64,000 bases of DNA, from the NCBI RefSeq assembly GCF_031199965.1, contig NZ_CP133605.1:5189001-5253000 (forward strand). The letters are read 5' to 3'. The translations under genes and the position numbers were made by a program. Position 1 is the stretch's first letter; every line of letters begins with the position of its first letter. Of the stretch, positions 40,008-53,012 are shown piece after piece. The notes under the pieces were generated by a model. It saw nothing but the letters and a program-made list of their open reading frames with translations, ran no database searches and was not told where the DNA came from. The DNA is from Paenibacillus sp. D2_2 (GTDB lineage: Bacteria; Bacillota; Bacilli; Paenibacillales; Paenibacillaceae).

Positions 40008-40412
40008 CTATTTGGAGTTGGCGACATTAATCCGCGTTACCGCTCTTTGCAAAGCAAGCTCAGCACGACGTTGGTCAACCCGGTCCTGGCCACCGCGCGC
40101 CAATCGGCGCTCAGCGCGTTCACGGGAAGCAATAGCCCGTTCCAGGTCGATATCCTCAGGCATCTCTGCACTTTCGGCAAGAATGATCGCCTTATCCCCT
40201 TGCACCTCAGCGAAGCCTCCGTGCACAGCGATCGCGATCTTCTTCCCACCTATTCTCGCCTCAATTGGCGCAACCTTCAGTGGAGTCACGAACGGAATAT
40301 GTCCGGGTAAGATACCAAGTTCCCCTTCAGTTCCGCGGATTGTCAGACTGTTCACTTCTTCTGTGAACACAATATGCTCCGGTGTAACAATTTCCAGTGT
40401 AAAGGTACTCAC
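40008..40412 (-). CDS. atpC: F1 ATP synthase epsilon subunit
   Basis: 134 residues; start GTG 40412 with AGGAGGG nine bases upstream. N-terminal beta barrel (VNSLTIRGTEGELGILPGHIPF) and C-terminal helical hairpin (ERAIASRERAERRLA). It is the central-stalk subunit that regulates rotation. Last gene of the atp operon. Confidence 0.96.
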   Translation of the reverse strand: MSTFTLEIVTPEHIVFTEEVNSLTIRGTEGELGILPGHIPFVTPLKVAPIEARIGGKKIAIAVHGGFAEVQGDKAIILAESAEMPEDIDLERAIASRERAERRLARGGQDRVDQRRAELALQRAVTRINVANSK

Positions 40413-40473
40413 TTTTCATCCCTCCTGTTCGTGGGACATTCATTTCTGAAGCATCCGACGTGAACGGTGCAAT

Positions 40474-41880
<1,407 letters not shown>

Positions 41881-41892
41881 CTAGTTACTTAC

Positions 41893-42753
41893 TTATCCTT
41901 GCGCGTTTGCTCCGGCAACGATTTCTGTAATCTCTTGAGTAATCGCCGCTTGGCGAGCACGGTTGTATGTCAGGGTAAGTTCATTAATCATCTTCGTAGC
42001 GTTCTTCGTAGCGCTGCCCATCGCAGTCATCTTCGCGCCAAGCTCACTCGCTTTACCTTCCAATAGTGCAGCAAAAATGAGGGTCTCTGCATATTTAGGC
42101 AGAAGGACTTCAAGCACACCTTCAGGCGATGGCTCGTATTCATACTCTGCTGTTGCACCATGGTGCTCCACACTTTCAAAAGGAAGCAAACGGTCAACCG
42201 TCGGCATCTGCGTAATCGCATTGATAAACTTGCTGTAGCAGAGATAAACCTCGTCATACTCTTCGTGTTCAAAGCCTTGAACAGCCGCATAAGCCAGAGA
42301 TTTAATATCAGCAAATTTCGGAGTGTCAGATAAATCCGTCACATCTTGAACAATGGGATAATTACGCCGATTGAGATAATCACGGCCTTTACGACCAATC
42401 GTAAACAGACCATATTCGTCTTTAGAAGCATGCTTTTCTTTGATAAAATCCGTAACTGTACGCAGCATGTTAGCGTTGTATCCGCCAACTAGCCCACCAT
42501 CAGAAGTGATTACAATATACGCCGTACGCTTCACAGGACGTGAGACGAGCATCGGGTGAGAGACTCCGTTCGAACCGGTCGCGATGCTGGACACAACTTC
42601 TCTCAGCTTCTCAACGTAAGGACGAGAAGATTGAGCTGTCTCCTGAGCTTTTCTAAGCTTGGCGGAAGCAACCATCTCCATCGCTTTCGTAATTTGCCGA
42701 GTATTCTGAACGCTCTTGATCTGGCGTTTTATTTCGCGCATCCCTTTTGCCAT
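41893..42753 (-). CDS. atpG: F1 ATP synthase gamma subunit
   Basis: 286 residues, complete. The rotating shaft subunit: N-terminal helix MREIKRQIKSVQNTRQITKAM and C-terminal helix ELTLTYNRARQAAITQEI pair to form the coiled coil, with the Rossmann-like domain (VITSDGGLVGGYNANML) between. ATG 42753 follows GGTGGTGA. A 124-base gap separates it from atpA. Confidence 0.97.
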   Translation of the reverse strand: MAKGMREIKRQIKSVQNTRQITKAMEMVASAKLRKAQETAQSSRPYVEKLREVVSSIATGSNGVSHPMLVSRPVKRTAYIVITSDGGLVGGYNANMLRTVTDFIKEKHASKDEYGLFTIGRKGRDYLNRRNYPIVQDVTDLSDTPKFADIKSLAYAAVQGFEHEEYDEVYLCYSKFINAITQMPTVDRLLPFESVEHHGATAEYEYEPSPEGVLEVLLPKYAETLIFAALLEGKASELGAKMTAMGSATKNATKMINELTLTYNRARQAAITQEITEIVAGANAQG

Positions 42754-42877
42754 GATTTCACCACCTTAGAACTTTGGCCGAGCCAAAGTTAACATCGTAA
42801 GCATTAACTTAAATCTACATAATCACAAACCGGCGATCCGGCATGGAGCCAGGGCCCGTTATGAATCAATTATTCGT

Positions 42878-44407
<1,530 letters not shown>

Positions 44408-44955
44408 CTACAGTGCTTGTCTTCGAAAAGACTTTTCAAGCCGTTCCAGCTTGCCGGATAAACTTCCGTCATACAACGTATCGCCAATTCTTACTTTCAT
44501 TCCGCCCAACAGGCTAGAATCGACCACGTTTTCGACGCGAATCTTCTTATTTACGAGTCCGCCAAACTCGGCGGCTACCTGCTCTTGTTCCTTCTCATTC
44601 AAAGGATATGTCGTATAGACGATCGCATTCGCAATACCCAGAGCATCACTAGAGATTTTGATATAAGACTCCAGCAATTCGGCAACAACTCGGTACGTCC
44701 ACGCTCCAATAGAAGTTTCATGAGATTGACCACAGGTCTAGACAATTTGCCTTCAATAGCCTGGGAAACTGTCTCCCATTTCGTCTCCACAGTGATTCTT
44801 GGTGAAGCAATAAATTGAGCAACTTCGTCCCCTGCTGTAAAGGCAGAAACCAGATCCTTCAATTCCTTCTCTACCTCTAGAGCGCGGCCTTCTTGTACCG
44901 CAATCTCATACAACGCCTTGGCATACCGCTTAGCTGCTACAACCTCGCTACTCAT
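44408..44955 (-). CDS. atpH: F1 ATP synthase delta subunit, one frameshift
   Basis: About 182 residues when rejoined, the usual length. The N-terminus VAAKRYAKALYEIA and C-terminus NKKIRVENVVDSSLLGGMKVRIGD are characteristic. The frame breaks near 44695, between LLLERGR and VVAELLESYIKIS. ATG 44955 overlaps the atpF stop (ATGA). Delta links F1 to the b-subunit stalk; with the rest of the operon intact the break is probably a sequence error. Confidence 0.93.
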
Positions 44956-45440
44956 GAGCGTCCACCGACTTCTTTCAGGTACTTGTCAACCAACTCACCT
45001 TGTACCTTGTCTTCACTGACCTCTTGTTCGATCAGTTTAGAAGCAATTTTCACAGACGCAGAGCCAAGCTCGCTGCGGAGTTGTTCGACTGCCTTGTTCT
45101 TCTCGCTCTGAATGTCGCGAATCGCTTCGTTCTTGAGACGAGATGCCTCGCTCTTCGCTTCCTCCATAATATGAGCAGCCTGCTTGTTACTGGTTTGCTT
45201 GGACTGTTCGATAATTTCATAGGCTTCTTTACGCGCATCTTGAAGAGCCGCTTTTTGTTCCTCCACAAAAGTGTGTGCCTGCTCTCTGGTTTGCGCTGCT
45301 TCATCAAGCTGTTGCTTCACCAGTTCACGGCGTTTCTCCATCACGGAGAACAGCGGACCAAAAGCGTATTTGTTTAATAGCCAGTATAAAATCCCGATCG
45401 CGATCATCGAGATGACGGTGTTTTCCCATACGAAATTCAA
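44952..45440 (-). CDS. atpF: F0 ATP synthase b subunit
   Basis: 162 residues; TTG 45440 follows AAGGAGTGA at six bases. One N-terminal membrane helix (ISMIAIGILYWLLNKYAF) followed by a long charged helix (KRRELVKQQLDEAAQTREQA ...) that forms the outer stalk. Confidence 0.95.
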   Translation of the reverse strand: MNFVWENTVISMIAIGILYWLLNKYAFGPLFSVMEKRRELVKQQLDEAAQTREQAHTFVEEQKAALQDARKEAYEIIEQSKQTSNKQAAHIMEEAKSEASRLKNEAIRDIQSEKNKAVEQLRSELGSASVKIASKLIEQEVSEDKVQGELVDKYLKEVGGRS

Positions 45441-45551
45441 ACTTAGTCACTCCTTTCCGAAGCTTCCGTAATGCGTGTCTTGACCACGAGAGCTAAAAAG
45501 AAGGCGCGGACGGCTGTGGCCTTCCCCGCCAGTTCTTTTTAAATTCAATTA

Positions 45552-45842
<291 letters not shown>

Positions 45843-45860
45843 TTAACTTGAATCTAACTC

Positions 45861-46685
45861 TTAATGATGTTCTTCATCGTGCGTCTGAAGGGTTTGCGAA
45901 ATATATACCATCATCAGAATAACAAAGACGAATGCCTGAATCGCACCGATGAACAAACTGAAGCCTTGCCATGCCATCATCAGCGGAATCGAGAAGATCA
46001 TACCGACAACACCGGCTTTGGCCAGAGTCATGATCGTTCCAATCAGCACCTCACCCGCGAAGATATTCGCGAATAGACGAATCCCGTGTGTAACAAACTT
46101 AGACAGCGTCTCAATCAAGTTAATAGGGAAAAAGATAGGATATGGTTCAAAATAATGTTTTAGATAGTTCTTCGTATTCTTAACCAATCCAAGTCCATGG
46201 GATAGTAGAAATACGAGTAAAGCTAATCCCATCGTTACACTGACATCAGCGGTCGGTGATTTCCACCAAGCAACTTCAGCTTCAGCCGTTTCTTCAGGAT
46301 GAGCTGCTTGTTCTTCATGAAGTTTGTCGGTTACGGTTGTAATCTCATGACCGAAGATCTTCGCATCGGCTGGGTCATGATATTCAGTAACAACACCGAA
46401 TGGTAGACCGAGCAGGTTCGCAACGAAGATGAACATAATCATGGTCATTGCTAGAGATAGGAAGGGTTTACCCTTCTTCCAATCCATCGTACTGGATATC
46501 ATATTTTGGACAAACTCCACAACCCATTCCATAAAATTCTGCAGCTTACCAGGATTCTCAACAGATAAATTGCGTGTTGCCAATTTTGCGATAACAAATA
46601 CGATTGTACAAGTAACGACTAGCATCAAAACAATAGATAGGTCGACACGTATACCGGCCAACGCTATGACTGGAGCTTCATGCAT
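45861..46685 (-). CDS. atpB: F0 ATP synthase a subunit
   Basis: 274 residues, complete; ATG 46685 after GGGGGTGAGAG. Membrane protein forming the proton half-channels. SKFVTHGIRLFANIFAGEVL contains the essential Arg of helix 4, and QAFVFVILMMVYISQTL the conserved Gln region of the last helix. Confidence 0.96.
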   Translation of the reverse strand: MHEAPVIALAGIRVDLSIVLMLVVTCTIVFVIAKLATRNLSVENPGKLQNFMEWVVEFVQNMISSTMDWKKGKPFLSLAMTMIMFIFVANLLGLPFGVVTEYHDPADAKIFGHEITTVTDKLHEEQAAHPEETAEAEVAWWKSPTADVSVTMGLALLVFLLSHGLGLVKNTKNYLKHYFEPYPIFFPINLIETLSKFVTHGIRLFANIFAGEVLIGTIMTLAKAGVVGMIFSIPLMMAWQGFSLFIGAIQAFVFVILMMVYISQTLQTHDEEHH

Positions 46686-46716
46686 ATTCTCTCACCCCCA
46701 TTCTCAGTTGAATGCC

Positions 46717-47094
46717 CTATTGTGACTTACGAGAAAATCTAATACCAACAATTAGTAGATACAATTGTGCAAAAACAAGTCCTCCGGCAACCGCATACAC
46801 ATTAAGGTATTGCGGGTTCTTCAAAGCGGCATATACCGCAAGAATAGCCAGAGCAGCCCGGGTTAAAAATCCCATACTGAGTCTCTTCGACCCACCGCTG
46901 ACAGCCGCTTCGGAAACCTGGCGCACTTTGCGGCCCAAATAATACGAATTGAGCCAGCTTACTCCAGCACCTAGCGCCAATCCTAGCAGGATACTCTGAT
47001 GTTCAGGCAGCAATGCGCCACCCAAGAAACAAAGAGTCAGTAGAATAAGCGTCCCGATTGTCAAAGCACGGCGGTATTTCGACAACTCATCCAT
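46717..47094 (-). CDS. atpI: ATP synthase subunit I
   Basis: 125 residues from ATG 47094 (ATG 47097 is in tandem; GGGGGG lies two and five bases away). Four membrane helices. AtpI assists c-ring assembly and Mg2+ handling in related bacteria. It overlaps the end of atpZ. Confidence 0.88.
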   Translation of the reverse strand: MDELSKYRRALTIGTLILLTLCFLGGALLPEHQSILLGLALGAGVSWLNSYYLGRKVRQVSEAAVSGGSKRLSMGFLTRAALAILAVYAALKNPQYLNVYAVAGGLVFAQLYLLIVGIRFSRKSQ

Positions 47095-47329
47095 CATTTC
47101 CCCCCATGACCGTCTTGATCAGAGCTATAATACCCAGGATTCCTATGATGATTCCTAGCAGTACTCCAAGCCCGATACCAAGCCCGTTTCCTAACCAGAT
47201 CTTATCCAACCAGGATCCCAGATAAAAACCTCCGAAGGTGCATACAGCAAGTTCGATCCCGAGGGCCGTCACTAAACCAACAGCCTTCCATCCACTATTA
47301 TTATCGTCGGATTTCGTCGGATCTTTCAT
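47087..47329 (-). CDS. atpZ: AtpZ-like F0F1 accessory membrane protein
   Basis: 80 residues from ATG 47329 after AGGGTGA. Two membrane helices: ALGIELAVCTFGGFYLGSWLD and LGVLLGIIIGILGIIALIKT. The pattern fits the AtpZ/AtpI_2 family, which stands first in many Bacillus-group atp operons. Confidence 0.85.
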   Translation of the reverse strand: MKDPTKSDDNNSGWKAVGLVTALGIELAVCTFGGFYLGSWLDKIWLGNGLGIGLGVLLGIIIGILGIIALIKTVMGGNDG

Positions 47330-47354
47330 AATTATCACCCTGACATCCTCAATC

Positions 47355-47384
47355 ATTTTACTAATTGTGAACAGTCTTTGTCAA
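47355..47384 (-). promoter_or_regulatory. Sigma-A promoter of the atp operon
   Basis: TTGACA (47379-47384) and TAAAAT (47355-47360) with an 18-base spacer on the minus strand, about 26 bases before the atpZ start. Confidence 0.75.
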
Positions 47385-47464
47385 TTAAGCATTTACATTG
47401 CCAAATACCTTAAGAATGATAAATATGCCCTTGCAAATTAAGCGCGAATGCATACACCATACAG

Positions 47465-48662
47465 TTATACTGTATACTTTTTATGCTTGGTGATCAAAAG
47501 GTATTTTAGTGATTTTGTGAACTTTTTGTGAAATTCTTCAGGACGTTCGTCAATAGCGCCGAAATGGTGACGTATTGCATTGACAATCCTCTTTGATGCT
47601 TGTCCATCTCCATACGGATTAGCTGCTTTGCTCATAGAGTTATAAAGTTCGTTATCAGTCAGCAACGCTCTCGTCCGTTCATACACCATCTCCTCATCAG
47701 TGCCGACAAGCTCCAGTATCCCCGCTTCAATCCCTTCCGGACGCTCAGTTGTGTCACGAAGCACAAGTACAGGTACGCCAAAAGACGGCGCTTCTTCCTG
47801 TAAACCGCCGGAATCCGTAAGGATTAGATGAGTGTGTGGATAGAAATTGTGCAAATCCACAACATCTAAAGGATCAATCAATTGTATACGGGGATGGTTA
47901 CCCAAAGTTTCATACGCCGTTCTTAACCGCAGGACTTGGATGAACCGGATAGACGATCGCTACGTCCTCGAATTCATCGGCAATGCGCTTCACAGCACGG
48001 AAAATGTTCATATGAGGCTGTCCCTGCGATTCGCGGCGATGGGCTGTCATCAGAATAAGCCGCTTTCCGGCGGCCCACTCCAGCACAGAATTGTTATAAT
48101 TCGGCCGTACTGTATATTGAAACACATCCGTAACGGTGTTGCCTGTGATATATATTGCTGACTCCGATTTATTCTCTTTACGCAAATTACCTGCCGACCA
48201 GTCCGTTGGAGCAAAGTGCAAATCAGCCAAGACTCCGGTCAATTGCCGATTCATCTCTTCCGGATAAGGTGAGAGCTTGTTCCAGGTACGCAGCCCCGCC
48301 TCAACATGACCCACCTTAATTTGCTGCAGGAATGCGGCATAGCTAGCAAGGAATGTCGTCAAGGTATCGCCGTGTACAAGAACGATATCCGGCTTTGCCT
48401 CTCGCAACACGCCCTCGAGACCCTGTAGCACCCGAATTGTAATTTCATTCAGGCTCTGATTTGGCTTCATTACATCCAGATCATAATCAGGAACAATTTT
48501 GAACACGTCCAGCACCTGATCAAGCATTTCACGGTGCTGGGCAGTTACACATACCACAGACTCAATGTCCTCAGGATGCTTGTTCAGTTCCAGAATAAGC
48601 GGAGCCATCTTGATAGCCTCAGGTCTGACTCCGAAGATCGTCATTACTTTAATTTTAGACAT
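47465..48662 (-). CDS. mnaA: UDP-GlcNAc 2-epimerase, one frameshift
   Basis: About 398 residues. Converts UDP-GlcNAc to UDP-ManNAc, the donor for TagA. Motifs: FGVRPEAIKMAPLI, VHGDTLTTFLASYAA, GHVEAGLRTW, LILMTAHRRES (His near 213), TDSGGLQEEAP, and RDTTERPEG. An extra G near 47917 shifts the frame between PSPAVKNA and YETLGNHPRIQ; removing it gives the full length. ATG 48662 follows AAAGGA. It lies directly after upp, an arrangement seen in many Bacillus-group genomes. A 7-bp dyad (ATACAGT-TAT-ACTGTAT) overlaps its stop codon. Confidence 0.94.
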
Positions 48663-48695
48663 GTTCGTTTTCCTTTCTCATGATCACTTCATGAT

Positions 48696-49325
48696 CTATT
48701 TTGTTCCGTACAAGCGATCACCTGCATCGCCAAGTCCAGGAATAATATACCCATGATCATTCAGACACTCGTCCAGTGCAGCTACGTAAATATCTACATC
48801 TGGATGGATATCGTGTACCGCCTTAACTCCTTCTGGAGCAGCGATCAGGTTCATCATCTTGATCTGCGTGCAGCCACGTTTCTTCAGCGCATCGATCGCA
48901 GCAATCGCCGAACCGCCTGTAGCAAGCATCGGGTCGATAACAATCAACTCACGTTCCTGTACGTCTGTAGGAAGCTTAATATAATATTCCACAGGCTGCA
49001 GAGTCTCAGGATCACGGAAGAGACCAACATGACCCACTTTCGCCGCAGGAAGCAACTTCAGTACCCCGTCAAGCATACCAAGACCCGCGCGCAGAATCGG
49101 AATCAAACCGAGCATACGCCCGGAGATTACCTTGGCTTCTGTCTCAGTCACAGGAGTCTGCACTTTAATTGTCTCAAGCGGAATCTCCCTCGTAATCTCA
49201 TAAGCCATCAAAGTGGCCACTTCATCAACTAATTCACGAAAATCCTTCGTATTCGTGTTCATGTCTCGAATGAACGTTAATTTGTGCTGAATTAAAGGGT
49301 GATCACATACGATTAATTTTCCCAT
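48696..49325 (-). CDS. upp: Uracil phosphoribosyltransferase
   Basis: 209 residues from ATG 49325 after CGGAGGG; longer readings upstream are unsupported. Salvages uracil to UMP with PRPP. The PRPP loop is [17 protein letters not shown], and the uracil-binding end is [18 protein letters not shown]. Probable operon with mnaA, 33 bases downstream. Confidence 0.97.
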   Translation of the reverse strand: MGKLIVCDHPLIQHKLTFIRDMNTNTKDFRELVDEVATLMAYEITREIPLETIKVQTPVTETEAKVISGRMLGLIPILRAGLGMLDGVLKLLPAAKVGHVGLFRDPETLQPVEYYIKLPTDVQERELIVIDPMLATGGSAIAAIDALKKRGCTQIKMMNLIAAPEGVKAVHDIHPDVDIYVAALDECLNDHGYIIPGLGDAGDRLYGTK

Positions 49326-49408
49326 TATATCCCTCCGATGGTTGTGTATAACTTTCAATTCTGGTTGCGGCGACATACTTCCGAGTAAATGCTCCACAAA
49401 TCTCGTAT

Positions 49409-49438
49409 ATTATATCACTTTCGCCAATGCATTTTCAC
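49409..49438 (-). promoter_or_regulatory. Sigma-A promoter of upp-mnaA
   Basis: GTGAAA (49433-49438) and a consensus TATAAT (49409-49414) with an 18-base spacer on the minus strand. The predicted start is about 75 bases before upp. Confidence 0.6.
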
Positions 49439-49593
49439 CCAAACTTATGCATGTTGCAAATCTTTCAAAAAATGAACTATCTCCTATAGTCCCCTGATCC
49501 ACCTGCCTACATTCAGCTATTTATCACTTTATGGTAAAAAAAACCGGAAAGCATTGCTTCCCGGTTTGGCATTTTCAAAAGGGTCTTATAATT

Positions 49594-49821
49594 GAGTGTT
49601 CAAAAAGTACGGTTTTCAGCACCGAAGCTTATGCTTCCGATGTGCGTTTTTTCAAAACGCTGCAGTTGAGTGAAGCTAGGGACTGAGGAGCGGAGCTACA
49701 CGTTTTCGTAGAAAACGACCTCGGAAGCATTTGCTTAGGCCCGGCTGAATTCAAAATTCAATGTCGTATAAGCTCACAGTGTTACTTCATGATCAAAAGC
49801 GGACTTTTTGAACTACCTCTA
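49594..49821. repeat. MITE-like modular repeat, copy B
   Basis: Ends GTTCAAAAAGTAC and GGACTTTTTGAAC. It carries the GCTTCCGA/TCGGAAGC and GTTTTTTCAAAAC inverted repeats of copy A but lacks the ATGTTTCC hairpin module. It ends three bases before the glyA stop codon, between glyA and upp, so it may act as the end of the glyA transcript. Confidence 0.85.
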
Positions 49822-49824
49822 TAA

Positions 49825-51073
49825 TTAATAGGTAAGTTCTGAATATAGTGGGTAACGATCTGTCAAATTGGACACACGGGTACGGCAGTCAGCAAGAACC
49901 GTTTCATCTTGCGAAGACTTCAAGGTCGTAGCAATAATGCGACCGATCTCCTTCATCGCTTCCTCGTCCATACCTCTGGAGGTTGCTGCTGGAGTTCCGA
50001 TGCGAATACCGCTGGTTACAAAAGGACTCGTCGGATCGAAAGGAATCGCATTTTTGTTCACTGTAATACCGATGGAATCGAGAACATGCTCCGCGTCTTT
50101 ACCCGTGATGTTCAGGTTACGAGTGTCGATCAGCATCAAGTGGTTGTCTGTACCGCCGGAGACGAGGTTGAGCCCTTCCGAGATCAGCGTCTCAGCCAGC
50201 ACTTTTGCGTTCTTCACCACATTCTCGGCATATACTTTGAATGACGGCTGCAGTGCTTCACCTAAAGCGACAGCTTTGGAAGCAATCACATGCATCAAAG
50301 GTCCGCCTTGTGAACCTGGGAATACCGCTTTGTCGATAGCAGCAGCCCAAGGCTTACGGCACAGGATCATCCCGCCGCGTGGTCCGCGCAATGTTTTATG
50401 TGTTGTCGTCGTTACAAAGTGAGCGTGAGGCACTGGACTTGGATGCAAGCCAGCAGCGACCAGACCTGGCAATATGCGCCATATCCACCATGAACAAAGC
50501 GCCTACATCATTAGCGATCTGTGCAATTTTCTCAAAATCAATAATGCGTGGATAAGCACTTGCACCGGCAACGATCAGACGAGGACGATGTTTGAAAGCC
50601 GCTTTGCGGATTTCATCATAATCGATCAGGAAGCTATCTTCTTGCACACCATAAGCTACGAAGTTATAGAGCAAGCCAGATGCATTAACAGGACTTCCAT
50701 GTGTCAAATGGCCGCCATGGGCCAGATTCATACCAAGTACTGTATCTCCAGGCTTCAGAGCAGCGAGATATACGGCCATGTTCGCTTGAGCTCCAGAATG
50801 CGGCTGCACGTTGGCATGCTCAGCACCGAACAGCTCCTTCGCACGGTCACGCGCGATATCCTCAACGATATCGACATGCTCACAACCTCCGTAGTAGCGT
50901 TTGCCCGGATAACCTTCTGCATATTTGTTCGTCAGAACCGAGCCCATCGCTTCCATAACTGCCTCGCTAACGATGTTCTCCGACGCAATCAGCTCAATGT
51001 TGTTGCGTTGACGCTTCAGTTCCAGGTTCATTGCTTCCAGCACAGCCGGGTCTTGCTTTCTCAATTGATCCAT
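49825..51073 (-). CDS. glyA: Serine hydroxymethyltransferase, one frameshift
   Basis: Interconverts serine and glycine with tetrahydrofolate, using PLP. An extra C near 50468 (ATTGCCAGG for ATTGCAGG) shifts the frame after MVDMAHIA; removing it gives exactly 415 residues, the B. subtilis length. Motifs: [32 protein letters not shown], and [16 protein letters not shown] with the PLP lysine. ATG 51073 follows AAGGAGG. A central one-carbon enzyme, so the break is probably a sequence error. Confidence 0.95.
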
Positions 51074-51112
51074 TGGTAAGTTGCCTCCTTATATTAAAAA
51101 AAGAATAAATTA

Positions 51113-51245
51113 ACATCATTGCACAAGCCCGCTTCTGATTTACTTTGGTCAAAAGTGGAGATTTTGAACTTCCTCTTAAAATAGTGTTCAATCACTTCCT
51201 GAGTTACTACGTGATCAAAAGTGATCTTTTTGAACTTCCTCTAAT
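51113..51245. repeat. MITE-like repeat, partial copy E
   Basis: Two right-hand ends of the family occur in tandem: GGTCAAAAGTGGAGATTTTGAACTTCCTC near 51147-51176 in two pieces, and GTGATCAAAAGTGATCTTTTTGAACTTCCTC ending at 51241, preceded by AGTGTTCA. The left modules are missing. It fills the gap between ywlG and glyA and abuts the ywlG stop. Confidence 0.65.
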
Positions 51246-51825
51246 CACATAGGTTTGAATCTGTTGCGTCTGGCAACTTATATACCGCCCGTTCGCCACC
51301 GATCAGCTTAGGACGAGTCCATGCTGCTGTGACACGAGCTTCACCGACATAGCGTCTTGTAGAGCGGAAAGGAATGGCAACACGGCGCAGATGCATACCG
51401 ATGAGAGTCTCGCCGATATCAATTCCGCCATGGGCCTCAATACTCTCCACCAGACAAGGAGCTTGCAGTTCCCGGTAAGCGAAGGCAGCCATGGAACCTC
51501 CCGCTTTCCTCACCGGAACCGCCGATACTTCAGTCAACCGCAGACGATCAAGCACTGCGCGTTCTACGACCAGAGCGCGATTCAAATGCTCACAGCATTG
51601 AAATGCAACATCAAAGCCGTATTTGCGTCGAACCTGATCGATTCCCGCAAACAACTCTGCTGCAACCTCTTCCGCTCCAGCCGTACCGATCCGCCTGCCG
51701 GCGACCTCGCTTGTACTGGTGCCAACAACGAGCAGATGGCCCGGACCGAACTTCGCCGTCACGCATAGTTCTTCGAGTATCTCTGCAACCTGCTGTCTAA
51801 TCTCTTCAATATGTGTCGTTCCCAT
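51241..51825 (-). CDS. ywlG: UPF0340 (TIGR01440) protein YwlG
   Basis: 194 residues from ATG 51825 after AGAGGTG. The family has LLVVGTSTSEVAGRRIGTAG, QCCEHLNRALVVER, and DIGETLIGMHLRRVAIP. It is found beside glyA in many Firmicutes; its function is not established. A reading to 51942 is open but has no start signal. Confidence 0.9.
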   Translation of the reverse strand: MGTTHIEEIRQQVAEILEELCVTAKFGPGHLLVVGTSTSEVAGRRIGTAGAEEVAAELFAGIDQVRRKYGFDVAFQCCEHLNRALVVERAVLDRLRLTEVSAVPVRKAGGSMAAFAYRELQAPCLVESIEAHGGIDIGETLIGMHLRRVAIPFRSTRRYVGEARVTAAWTRPKLIGGERAVYKLPDATDSNLCD

Positions 51826-51966
51826 GTATGGCACCTCTCCTCTGATTTGAAGTTCGAAATTCCTTGGAATCAAAGCATATGTCCTTATTATATACCTAAA
51901 TTCGGCAAAAAACGTAAACACTGCAGAACTCCAGTTCATCATCAGAGTAGACCGTCCAGCAATAAC

Positions 51967-52006
51967 GAAAAAAGAGCATGACGCTATGAATCACGTCGTG
52001 CTCTTT
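51967..52006 (-). terminator. Terminator-like hairpin upstream of ywlG
   Basis: AAAGAGCA-(C)-GACG / CGTC-(A)-TGCTCTTT with TTTTTTCG following on the minus strand. The gene it would terminate is not visible: only a MITE copy lies between it and ywlE. It may mark a lost gene. The rest of 51826-52089 shows nothing else I can support. Confidence 0.65.
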
Positions 52007-52089
52007 GCCCAGGCGACCGGCCGTATATTCCGATGCTCCATCGTGGTTTAACCCACTCTTGTCGCCAGTTACATCGGATCTTCGTTTTA

Positions 52090-52270
52090 AAGGTTGTTCA
52101 AAAAGTCCACTTTTGATCACGAAGCTAAATCAGAAAGTTACTCGGCATCGAATCTTGAATTTAGCCGGGCCTTCCGGTGCTCACGTACCAACTACGTACG
52201 CTGCGCTCCTCATGCCCTAGCTCCATCCAACCTTCTCGGTGCTGAAAACCGGACTTTTTGAACACTCACT
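52090..52270. repeat. MITE-like modular repeat, copy C
   Basis: The most compact copy, in the opposite orientation to A and B. The ends GTTCAAAAAGTCC and GGACTTTTTGAAC are perfect 13-bp inverted repeats. It contains CTTTTGATCACGAAGC, GGCATCGAATCTTGAAT and a GTACCAACTACGTACGC segment shared with copy D. Confidence 0.9.
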
Positions 52271-52332
52271 TTTATGATTTTAGAATAAAGCATCCCCTGA
52301 ATAAATGCAACAGATTATTATGATCTATATCA

Positions 52333-52932
52333 CTATGCCTTGCCGGAGTTCTCCGAGTCAGCCTGCTCTAGCTTGTCCAACAGCCGTTCCAGTGCGGATC
52401 TAATCTCCAACGCGACCCTATCATATTCCATCCGGGAACCCCCGAAAGGATCGGAAATATCGTAAGCAGGCATCTGCCGGATTAACTCAGCAAGCCGCCG
52501 CTGTCTTGCCTTATCTAGCTCCTTACCAAGCGCACGGTCAAGCTCCAGCTCCGCGACAAGGCGATGCAATTCGTCTTGGGCTTCGAGCACTTGTACATCA
52601 TTCTCCGCATACTCTTTCAGCGTATATATTTTATCAGCTGCTGCAGGAAAATAATGAATGACATGCTTCATATGTCCACTGGTTAGCGTTAGTATCAAAT
52701 CGGCCCAATCGACCAACCCCTCACTAAGCGGTGTCGAAGTAATCCGATCCTCAATCCCCTGGTCCCTAAGTACAGCTTCGGCATGCGCGGACATCGCAGC
52801 CCCATTAGTAGCTGCTACCCCAGCCGAGCGTACGTCCAGCGATAACCCACGATCCTTGGATAGCTTGCGGAGTATCCCTTCCGCCATAGGGCTTCGACAT
52901 GTATTTCCCGTGCAGACAAATAAAATTCGCAT
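52333..52932 (-). CDS. ywlE: Low-molecular-weight phosphatase, protein arginine phosphatase type
   Basis: 199 residues from ATG 52932, seven bases after GGAGGTGA. The P-loop CTGNTCRSPMAEG has Cys and Arg of the LMW-PTP fold and the Thr after Gly-Asn that in B. subtilis YwlE confers phospho-arginine specificity. The general-acid Asp lies in YDISDPFGGS. A helical insert of about 20 residues (ELELDRALGKELDKARQRR) makes it longer than YwlE (150). It reverses McsB arginine phosphorylation in B. subtilis. Confidence 0.88.
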   Translation of the reverse strand: MRILFVCTGNTCRSPMAEGILRKLSKDRGLSLDVRSAGVAATNGAAMSAHAEAVLRDQGIEDRITSTPLSEGLVDWADLILTLTSGHMKHVIHYFPAAADKIYTLKEYAENDVQVLEAQDELHRLVAELELDRALGKELDKARQRRLAELIRQMPAYDISDPFGGSRMEYDRVALEIRSALERLLDKLEQADSENSGKA

Positions 52933-53012
52933 CCTCATTCACCTCCATTAGAACCTAGCATTATGGACTCATAAAAACATATGTTCAAACAAAAATACTA
53001 GTGTTCATTTTA

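Noticed and set aside
47465-48662. Programmed frameshifting in mnaA, glyA or other broken genes
   Set aside because: Sites differ in direction, lack a common slippery sequence or stimulatory structure, and many unrelated genes are affected.
50474-51079. 201-codon open frame on the plus strand
   Set aside because: Antisense to glyA, which is certain from its motifs and length.
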